From Muribaculaceae bacterium (GTDB lineage Bacteria > Pseudomonadota > Alphaproteobacteria > Rs-D84): DNA of 11,812 bases. Where the stretch lies: positions 1 through 11,812 of the forward strand of contig JAMPEH010000053.1 of the NCBI GenBank assembly GCA_023665245.1, read 5' to 3'. Below are positions 5,427 through 11,812 of the stretch, piece after piece. The notes below the pieces were generated by a model. It was given only the letters and a program-made list of their open reading frames with translations. It was not told the DNA's origin and made no database searches. The stretch's first letter is position 1. Every line of letters begins with the position of its first letter. The position numbers and the translations under genes were made by a program.

Positions 5427-8000
5427 ATGGAAAAAAGGACGACGCGCTTTTTGAAAACAAGCATTGTTTTGGTATTGCTTTTCTGCGCAGCGGTTTTTGC
5501 CGTGCAGACGGTCTGTATGAATCTGATGGGTGAGAACACGATCCGGCAGCTGGGCGTCTTTTATATGTCGGGAATGAGCGAGCAGGTGGCGTCCCACTTT
5601 GGAACAACGATCGAGCTTCGCCTGTCTCAGGTCGAATCACTGGTCAATTCCGTTCCGCCCGGCCGCGTGACAGACGATACGTCCATGCGCGTTGCTCTGA
5701 CATACAACGCCCGCTCCGCGGGGTTTGAATACCTTGCGCTCTATATGGACGACGGCAGCTTCCGGATGATCTATGGCTCCCAGATCACGGCGGATGTCCC
5801 GGAGGCTTTGCGGCGCTCCGTTCAGGGCGGAAAGTATAACGTCTGCGCCGGAAAGGACCGTGCCGGCGTTCCTGTGGTCCTGCTTGGCGTTCCGGCGAAT
5901 TACTCTTTGAGCGATGGAACGACCAGCGTCGCGCTGGTGGCCGGCCTGCCGACCGAGTATCTGAAGGATACGCTGGAGAGGAATATTCAGAGCGACCGTA
6001 TGGAATATTCCATCATCCGTGACGACGGAAGCTACGTCCTGCACAACAGCGGGGCCGAACAGGCAAATTATTTCGACCGGGTCGAACAGCTTTATGAACC
6101 CTGCGGCGGGAAGGAGCCCTCGCAGTATGCGGAGGAACTTCGCGGCGCTTTGGAGGCAGACGCGGATTATACAAGCGAAGTGATGATTTCGGGGGAACGC
6201 TGGAATCTTTACTGCACAAAGCTTCCCAATTCCGAATGGCATCTGATTTTCAAGATCTCCCACAATACTTTGGATGAGACGGTCAATCTTCTTCAGATGA
6301 AATGGTCGTTTGCCGCGCTTTGCGGCGGCGGCCTCATCATCTGCGCGCTCCTTTCCGTCTTTGCGGGATACTACCGTTTGACAATAAAGCAGCTGCGGGA
6401 GCTGGAGCTTGCCAGGAGAACAGCCGAGCAGGCCCAGCTGTCTGCGGAGCAGTCCAGCCGGGCCAAGAGCGAATTCCTCTCGAATATGAGCCATGATATC
6501 CGCACGCCGATGAACGGCATTATGGGCATGACCTCCATCGCGATCAGCAGCATGGACGACCCGCCCCGCGTGCGCTCCTGCCTGAAACGGATCCATGTGT
6601 CCAGCCGGCATCTGCTGGGGCTGATCAACGATATGCTGGATATGTCCAAGCTCGAAAGCGGGGAGCTGACCCTGCATATCGAGCCTCTCTCCCTGCGCGA
6701 GCTTGCGCAGAACCTTTCAGCCATCATTCAGCCGCAGGTTCAGGAGAAGAACCAGCGTTTCCATTTCTATGTCCATGAGATCCGTCATGAGAACGTGTGT
6801 ACGGACCGGGTCCGGCTGAACCAGATCTTTCTGAATATCGTCGGAAACGCGGTAAAGTTCACCCCGGAGGGCGGCGACATCACGGTTGACCTTTACGAGG
6901 AGCCGTCCCCAAAAGGCGATGAGTACATCCGCTCTCACCTGCATGTCAGGGACAACGGTATCGGGATGTCCAAAGAATTTCAGGGCAGGATCTTCGACGC
7001 CTTTACAAGAGAAGACAGCGCCCGCGTGGAGAAGGCAGCCGGAGCGGGCATGGGCATGACGATCACCAAGCGTATCGTGGACGCCATGGACGGCGTCATT
7101 GAGGTGGAAAGCGAACAGGGCGCGGGAAGCCATTTCCATGTCATTCTGGATCTGGAAAAAACCATGCATCAGGAAAAAGAGCTTTGCCTGCCGGAGCGGA
7201 ATGTCCTGGTCGTCACCGGGGACGCGCGCACAGGCGAACTGGCCGCCGACGCTCTGGAATCTGTCGGGCTGCGCGCCGGCACGGCGGCAGATATGGAGCA
7301 GGCGTTCCGGATGCTGGAGGAACAGCGGGACAAAAACGCGGCATACCATATCGTTCTGCTGGACCGGGAGCCTGATGATCAGGACGGCTTCGCAAACGCC
7401 CATGAGCTTGCCCTTCGCTTTGGTCCGGAGCTTTCTGTCATACTCCTGACCGACGGCGACTGGGATGAATCGGAGGACAGGGCCGCCGGAACGGATGTCC
7501 GCGGGTTTATCCCAAAGCCCTTGTTCCGTTCGGGGCTTTATTACGGCCTGCGTCCGTTTATGGAGCCGAAAGCGGCGTGCAGGGAGCCGGAAAAGGGGGC
7601 GGATCCCAGCCCGGGCATTCTGGGACGGCGGATCCTTTTGGCAGAAGACAATGAACTGAACTGGGAGATTGCCGACGAGCTGCTCAGCGAGACGGGGATG
7701 GAGGTAGACTGGGCAGAAAACGGCCGGATCTGTGTGGAAAAATTTGAGGCATCTCCGGTCGGATGGTACGACGCCATCCTGATGGATATGCGGATGCCCG
7801 TTATGACCGGCCTTGAAGCGGCAATCGCGATCCGCAGGCTGGACAGGGAGGACGCGCGGACGGTTCCCATCATAGCGGTCAGCGCGGACGCTTTCGCGGA
7901 GGATATTCAAAAATGCCTGGACAGCGGAATGAACGCCCATACGGCAAAGCCGTTCAATCTCCAGGAGGTTCTTTCGCTGTTGGAGCGGTATCTGCCCTGA
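5427..8000 (+). CDS. Hybrid sensor histidine kinase with two receiver domains, the first degenerate
   Basis: 857-residue membrane hybrid kinase. Helix about 10-30, extracellular Cache-like region about 32-288, second helix about 294-318, coiled coil about 320-350, HisKA with SHDIRTPMNGIMG (His356). HATPase_c: N-box NIVGNAVKFTPEGG (Asn474), G1 DNGIGM (Asp509), F-box, G2 GAGMGM (539-544) where GTGLGL is usual. Receiver 1 (about 592-715) keeps the acceptor-position Asp646 and Lys697 but has Thr597-Gly598 where the Mg-binding acidic pair should be. Receiver 2 (about 735-855) looks complete: AEDN, Asp787 in MDMRMP, Ser in VSADAF, Lys841. Phosphate flow His356 to Asp787 is expected; no Hpt domain or output domain is present, so a separate phosphotransfer partner is implied. 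ATG 5427 has GGGAGA 9 bases upstream; GTG 5424 in frame is a weaker alternative. First gene of the plus operon, followed after 35 bases by a solute-binding lipoprotein, its likely sensing partner. Confidence 0.92.
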   Translation: MEKRTTRFLKTSIVLVLLFCAAVFAVQTVCMNLMGENTIRQLGVFYMSGMSEQVASHFGTTIELRLSQVESLVNSVPPGRVTDDTSMRVALTYNARSAGFEYLALYMDDGSFRMIYGSQITADVPEALRRSVQGGKYNVCAGKDRAGVPVVLLGVPANYSLSDGTTSVALVAGLPTEYLKDTLERNIQSDRMEYSIIRDDGSYVLHNSGAEQANYFDRVEQLYEPCGGKEPSQYAEELRGALEADADYTSEVMISGERWNLYCTKLPNSEWHLIFKISHNTLDETVNLLQMKWSFAALCGGGLIICALLSVFAGYYRLTIKQLRELELARRTAEQAQLSAEQSSRAKSEFLSNMSHDIRTPMNGIMGMTSIAISSMDDPPRVRSCLKRIHVSSRHLLGLINDMLDMSKLESGELTLHIEPLSLRELAQNLSAIIQPQVQEKNQRFHFYVHEIRHENVCTDRVRLNQIFLNIVGNAVKFTPEGGDITVDLYEEPSPKGDEYIRSHLHVRDNGIGMSKEFQGRIFDAFTREDSARVEKAAGAGMGMTITKRIVDAMDGVIEVESEQGAGSHFHVILDLEKTMHQEKELCLPERNVLVVTGDARTGELAADALESVGLRAGTAADMEQAFRMLEEQRDKNAAYHIVLLDREPDDQDGFANAHELALRFGPELSVILLTDGDWDESEDRAAGTDVRGFIPKPLFRSGLYYGLRPFMEPKAACREPEKGADPSPGILGRRILLAEDNELNWEIADELLSETGMEVDWAENGRICVEKFEASPVGWYDAILMDMRMPVMTGLEAAIAIRRLDREDARTVPIIAVSADAFAEDIQKCLDSGMNAHTAKPFNLQEVLSLLERYLP

Positions 8001-8023
8001 ACCGGTCCGCCGGCTCGGAAAAT

Positions 8024-8038
8024 GGAGGGTTTTCATTG
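8024..8038 (+). promoter_or_regulatory. Ribosome binding site and TTG start of the solute-binding lipoprotein
   Basis: GGAGGG (8024-8029) precedes TTG (8036-8038) by 6 bases, and TTG is followed at once by a lipoprotein signal (M)KKRLVLVCLLL. The only upstream in-frame ATG, at 7913, lies inside the kinase gene, lacks a good site and would add 41 residues before the signal. The TTG start is therefore preferred. Confidence 0.75.
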
Positions 8039-9316
8039 AAAAAACGGCTTGTTTTGGTATGCCTGCTGTTGTCCGCCGTTCTTCTGGCTTCCTGCGGCGG
8101 CCTGCCGGCGGGGGATGCGTCCGGTCAAAGCGGCGTAAGCCGGCAGGATCTGGAATTGACCCTGTGGGCATTCCCGGTCGGCAACTGGGGCAATCCCACC
8201 GCGGTTTCCAATCTTCTGGCCGGCTTCCATAAGGAATACCCCAACGTTCATGTCTCCGTAGAATATCTGAACTATGAAACCGGGGACGAGCGGATCGCGC
8301 AGGCCGCCGCGGACGGCTGCCTGCCGGATCTGGTCCTGGAAGGGCCGGAACGCCTCGTGGCAAGCTGGGGCGAACAGGGGTGGATGGTCGATTTGTCCGA
8401 CCTCTGGGCGTCCGGGCAGGCCGGCGCGGTTTACGGGAATGTCCGGGCGGCCTGCCGGCACGCGGATGGCGCTTATTATGAGTTCCCCATCTGCATGTCC
8501 GCGCACTGCATGGCGATCAATTATGATATGTTCCGTGAAGCGGGCGCCCTGCAATACATTGACGAAGCCTCCCACACCTGGACTACCGAGGACTTTATCA
8601 GCGCGGTCCATGCCCTGACGGCGCACGGGCAGCAGAAGGCCGGCGTCGTCTACTGCAGGAACCAGGGCGGCGACCAGGGGACCCGCGCGCTGGTGACAAA
8701 TCTGTATGGCGGTTCCTTTACCGACAAGGCGCACACCTCATATACGGTCAACAGCTGGGAAAACCGGCAGGCCCTGCAGCTTCTTTATGACCTGGACGGG
8801 ATCGTCTTTGATCCGGATCTCAACGGCGCGGACGCGGTTGCGCAGTTCTGCAGCCAGGAAACCGCCATGTGTTTTTGCTGGAACGCCTCCCTGGAGATGC
8901 AGCAGACGATCAACAACCCCGATTTTGACTTTGATGTTTTTCCGATGGCTTTTCCGACAAACGGGAACGCGCCGGAGCTTCAGTGCGGCATCTGGGGCTT
9001 CGGGGTCTTTGACAACGGCAGCGAGGAGCGCGCCGAGGCCGCGAAGGCCTTTATCCGGTATATGACAGAGGACGACGCTGTGTATACGAGAGCTGTCCTG
9101 ACCTCCTTCTACTGGCCGGTAAGGGATCTTGGCAATATCTATGAAAATGACATCCTGATGACGGAATACAGCGTTTTCACGCCTTATGTGGGTGATTACT
9201 ACCAGGTCACGCCCGGCTGGGCCGGGGCCAGGACCGCCTGGTGGCGGATGCTGGCGGAGATCGCGGCGGGGACGGATGTCGCGCAGGCGGCGGAAAGCTT
9301 TTCACCCCAGGGCTGA
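8036..9316 (+). CDS. Extracellular solute-binding lipoprotein, family 1 (sugar-type)
   Basis: 426-residue lipoprotein from a TTG start. Signal peptide with lipobox LASC (Cys20). The rest fits a single family 1 solute-binding domain of normal length, as in carbohydrate ABC importers: ELTLWAFPVGNW, a helix then NVHVSVEYLNYETGDE, LPDLVLEGPERL, a YYEFPICMSAHCMAINYDMF segment matching the hinge-region 'P...YYNKDLF' pattern, WTTEDFISAVHAL, and a late FIRYMTEDD helix. It lacks the C-terminal extension seen in the two minus-strand lipoproteins. It lies between two sensor kinases, 35 bases after one and 84 before the next, and no permease is in sight, so a ligand-presenting co-receptor is as likely as a transport role. 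The reading frame stops at 9314-9316 about 15 residues earlier than relatives usually end; see the entry at 9302-9383. Confidence 0.88.
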   Translation: MKKRLVLVCLLLSAVLLASCGGLPAGDASGQSGVSRQDLELTLWAFPVGNWGNPTAVSNLLAGFHKEYPNVHVSVEYLNYETGDERIAQAAADGCLPDLVLEGPERLVASWGEQGWMVDLSDLWASGQAGAVYGNVRAACRHADGAYYEFPICMSAHCMAINYDMFREAGALQYIDEASHTWTTEDFISAVHALTAHGQQKAGVVYCRNQGGDQGTRALVTNLYGGSFTDKAHTSYTVNSWENRQALQLLYDLDGIVFDPDLNGADAVAQFCSQETAMCFCWNASLEMQQTINNPDFDFDVFPMAFPTNGNAPELQCGIWGFGVFDNGSEERAEAAKAFIRYMTEDDAVYTRAVLTSFYWPVRDLGNIYENDILMTEYSVFTPYVGDYYQVTPGWAGARTAWWRMLAEIAAGTDVAQAAESFSPQG

Positions 9317-9383
9317 CCAGGGCCTTGTTCAAGCTCAATATGTTCCGGCGTTCAGCCAGATTATGATGCAAAAGCGGATCTGA
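9302..9383 (+). other. Possible frameshifted C-terminus of the solute-binding lipoprotein
   Basis: After the annotated stop (9314-9316) the next frame stays open to TGA at 9381-9383 and encodes RADQGLVQAQYVPAFSQIMM plus a few residues. Removing one base from the TTTT or CCCC run near 9300-9309 would join it to AQAAESFSP, giving a final helix like those that end family 1 solute-binding proteins. That TGA also overlaps the AAAGGAGA site of the next gene, tight spacing typical of this operon. It may be a sequencing error, a real late frameshift, or plain intergenic DNA. Confidence 0.35.
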
Positions 9384-9400
9384 AAGGAGAGCCGTGTCCT

Positions 9401-11812
9401 ATGCGTACTTCTAAAAGGGTTGGGCAAAACATATTATTCGTGCTTATCATATTTGGCGCGGTCCTTCTGCTTTTCCGGTGGTATTCCGCCGCCAACAGCC
9501 AGCGGATCGAGGAGCAGAACCTGAACTACGCCATGGATTCCGCCCGGCAGACGGCGGCAGGCATCGGCAATGAGTTTATCAATGCCCAGCGGAGGGTAAG
9601 CAATTACGCTTACTTTATGAGCATAGGCGCCGCACGGACAGCGTCCGGGATCAATGCGGATATGCTCCGGGAGCTGGAGGACGACACGGACTTCGACGCC
9701 TTCCGTTTCGTCGATGAGCACGGCGTCAATCTGACCTCTGACGGCTCCACCTCCGACAGCTCGGACCGGGACTATTTCATTGCCGGGATGCGGGGAGAGA
9801 CCGGTGTCTCCATGGTGCTGAATTCCCGCGTCACCGGCAGGACCACCATGGTTTTTTACACTCCTGTGACGGACAGCGGCAGGCCGGTCGGGGTGCTGCT
9901 GGGGCTGTACTATGCTGAGGACTATCTGCGGGAGCTGCTGACTACCAGCTATTTCGGCGAAGATGCCAGTGTTTTCCTGTGTACCCGGAACGGGGAGGTC
10001 CTTGCCTCCTCCGGCTCTGAGGATTACGGCGGCCGGCCCCTGCCCGAAATACTGGATGCGCTGGACCTGGTTGACAGGGAAACCGCCGGGGGGCTTTCGG
10101 AGATTTTCCAGGGTGATGAGGACGAGGCGGGTTTTGTCTGCACGCCCGGCAGCCTGACGGACAACCTGTGCGCCCTGCGGGTGCCGGGCACCGACTATAT
10201 CCTGGTCCAGGCGTTTCCCAAGAGCGTGACCCAGGGGATGATCCTGGACGCCAATCATACCGGCCTCGTCCTGCAGGCTTTACTGATTGGCCTGTTCCTG
10301 GTCTATATCGCGTTTTTGATCCTCCATTCCCGGCGGGAGCGCAAGACACTGGAGACGAAAAATCAGGAGATGGGTTACGTCCTCAACAGCGTGACCGAGC
10401 TGTTTGACCGGGCAATCCTGGTGGATCTGGAGGCAGAAAGCTACCGGTTCGCGGCCGGAACGGTGCCGGAGGATCCCGGTTTCCCGGCTGAGGGGCGGTA
10501 TGAGGATTTTGCCGCGTATCTGTGCTCGTTCCTGGCGGAGGAGGAGGATCGGCAGCAGTTCGCGGAACAGCTGACCCGGGACGCCATCCGCCGGAACCTG
10601 TCTGAAACCGTCAATATTAAAAAATATGAGTACAAGCTCAGCCGAAAGATCGGCATCACCTGGGAGCATATCTATATCGCCTGTGTGGAACGGCGGGGCG
10701 GGAGCGCCAGCAAGGTGTTTTTCCTCCGGCAGGATATTACCGAGCTGAAGGAACGGGAGCTGAGGGCACAGAAGGTGATCGCCAAGGCTGACCGCAAGGA
10801 GCAGCAGTACCGCATCGCCATTACATCCACCGCTTTCTGCACCTTTGAGTTCAATCTCACGCAGGACAGGGTCGAGCAGGATATTGTCCGCACCCTCAAC
10901 GGACGGACGGTTTCCCTGCTGGAGAAGGCCGGCCTGACGGCCCCCTGCTCCGCCTCGGTCTGCTTTGAGGCATGGAAGAAGTTCATTCTGGAGGAGTCGC
11001 TGGAGGAATATAATGAAGCGACCAGCCTGGAGAACCTGAAGCGCCGCTTCGAGCAGGGCGAGGCCGAGATCACGGTGGATTATTGGGGCTGGGCCTCAAA
11101 GGACCGGCAGATGTGCGTGCGCCAGTCCTTCATCATGACGCGGGACAGGCAGACAAAGGACATTATGGTCATGGTGATCTCACGGGACATTACGGCCCAG
11201 GTGCAGAAGCAGCGGGAGCAGACGCGGGCTCTCCAGGAGGCCCTGCTGCAGGCCCAGCACGCAAACCAGTCCAAGAGTACCTTCCTGTCCAATATGTCCC
11301 ACGACATCCGCACCCCCATGAACGCCATTATCGGCTTCACCACCCTTGCGGTCAGCCATATCGATAACAAGGGGCAGGTGCAGGACTGCCTGCAAAAGGT
11401 GCTCTCCTCCAGCAATCATCTTTTGAGCCTCATCAATGATATTCTGGATATGAGCCGCATCGAGAGCGGAAAGGTTCAGATCCTGGAGCAGGAGTGCAAT
11501 ATCTCCGAGCTGACCCACAATCTGGTCAATATTATCCAGCCGCAGGTAAAAGCCAAGCAGCTGGAGCTGTTCATTGATACCTTTGATGTGAACAACGAGG
11601 ATGTGATTGCCGATGCGCTGAAGCTGAATCAGGTCTTCATCAATCTGTTGGGCAACGCGGTCAAATATACCCCGGCAGGCGGCACGGTGAGCTTCCGTAT
11701 CCAGCAGCAGACCACCTTCCACCGGGGCTATGGCGACTATGTGTTCACGGTCAAAGACAACGGCATCGGCATGACGCCGGAATTTGTGGAGCACATTTTT
11801 GAGCCCTTCGAG
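9401..11812 (+). CDS. Membrane sensor histidine kinase with Cache and two PAS-like domains (3' end cut by window edge)
   Basis: 804 codons are visible, open to the last base. ATG 9401 has AAGGAGA 10 bases upstream. Membrane helix about 9-27; extracellular double-Cache region about 30-285, with the typical DRDYFIAGMRGETGVSM and VLLGLYYAEDYL signatures; second helix about 288-309. Two PAS-like segments follow, about 320-452 (ending FFLRQDITELKERE) and about 465-608 (ending VISRDITAQVQKQ), then a coiled coil and HisKA with SHDIRTPMNAIIG (His634). In the ATPase domain the N-box NLLGNAVKYTPAGG (Asn752) and G1 DNGIGM (Asp786) are present; the sequence ends in the F-box FEPFE, before G2. Any receiver domain lies outside. 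Third gene of the plus operon. It has more cytoplasmic modules than the other two kinases, so it may integrate an internal cue with an external ligand. The PAS calls rest mainly on the C-terminal DITE-type motif. Confidence 0.9.
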   Translation, partial: MRTSKRVGQNILFVLIIFGAVLLLFRWYSAANSQRIEEQNLNYAMDSARQTAAGIGNEFINAQRRVSNYAYFMSIGAARTASGINADMLRELEDDTDFDAFRFVDEHGVNLTSDGSTSDSSDRDYFIAGMRGETGVSMVLNSRVTGRTTMVFYTPVTDSGRPVGVLLGLYYAEDYLRELLTTSYFGEDASVFLCTRNGEVLASSGSEDYGGRPLPEILDALDLVDRETAGGLSEIFQGDEDEAGFVCTPGSLTDNLCALRVPGTDYILVQAFPKSVTQGMILDANHTGLVLQALLIGLFLVYIAFLILHSRRERKTLETKNQEMGYVLNSVTELFDRAILVDLEAESYRFAAGTVPEDPGFPAEGRYEDFAAYLCSFLAEEEDRQQFAEQLTRDAIRRNLSETVNIKKYEYKLSRKIGITWEHIYIACVERRGGSASKVFFLRQDITELKERELRAQKVIAKADRKEQQYRIAITSTAFCTFEFNLTQDRVEQDIVRTLNGRTVSLLEKAGLTAPCSASVCFEAWKKFILEESLEEYNEATSLENLKRRFEQGEAEITVDYWGWASKDRQMCVRQSFIMTRDRQTKDIMVMVISRDITAQVQKQREQTRALQEALLQAQHANQSKSTFLSNMSHDIRTPMNAIIGFTTLAVSHIDNKGQVQDCLQKVLSSSNHLLSLINDILDMSRIESGKVQILEQECNISELTHNLVNIIQPQVKAKQLELFIDTFDVNNEDVIADALKLNQVFINLLGNAVKYTPAGGTVSFRIQQQTTFHRGYGDYVFTVKDNGIGMTPEFVEHIFEPFE

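Noticed and set aside
5356..5640. Minus-strand small frames over the start of the hybrid kinase
   Set aside because: They overlap the promoter and the kinase's first membrane helix, lack a ribosome site and have no recognisable content.
6717..8363. Minus-strand open frame of 548 codons opposite the hybrid kinase and the next gene's start
   Set aside because: The plus strand carries clear HATPase and receiver motifs throughout; the antisense product is Arg/Pro-rich and matches nothing.
1..11812. An ABC sugar importer operon
   Set aside because: Three binding proteins are present but no permease or ATPase gene lies in the window; every remaining gene is a sensor kinase.

Overview
The window (about 58-60% GC by eye, not counted) reads as a chromosomal signalling locus of a Gram-positive anaerobic gut Firmicute, most likely Oscillospiraceae (Oscillibacter/Flavonifractor-like). 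The clues are Sec/SPII lipoprotein signals in place of periplasmic binding proteins, purine-rich Shine-Dalgarno sites, and hybrid-type histidine kinases with the clostridial H-box 'FLSNMSHDIRTPMN'. The genus is inference. The DNA is almost entirely coding: six genes, and no RNA genes, insertion sequences or CRISPR seen.

Left half, minus strand, read from right to left: two tandem paralogous lipoproteins (starts at 5187 and 3377), then a membrane histidine kinase (start 1531) cut off by the left edge just after its N-box. Gaps are 13 and 22 bases, so this is one operon. Each lipoprotein has an N-terminal ABC-type solute-binding domain followed by about 160-195 residues resembling the C-terminal, substrate-binding domain of 5'-nucleotidases, without the catalytic metallophosphoesterase half.

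Right half, plus strand: a hybrid histidine kinase with two receiver domains, the first degenerate (5427-8000); a conventional sugar-type solute-binding lipoprotein starting at TTG (8036-9316); and a second membrane histidine kinase with two PAS-like domains (from 9401), cut off by the right edge in its ATPase domain. The two operons diverge from a roughly 230-base region (5197-5426). It holds a good sigma-A-type promoter for the right operon, a plausible one for the left operon, a cluster of CCTGA/TCAGG repeats and a GC-rich dyad.

Three solute-binding lipoproteins are thus interleaved with three sensor kinases, all with extracellular Cache-like sensor regions, and no ABC permease, ATPase or DNA-binding regulator lies in the window. 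The simplest reading (inference) is that the lipoproteins capture extracellular ligands and present them to the kinases, as LuxP-LuxQ or ChvE-VirA do, rather than feeding an importer. The solute-binding/5'-nucleotidase-C fusion as a possible receptor is the most unusual element here. An importer or output regulator may lie beyond either edge.
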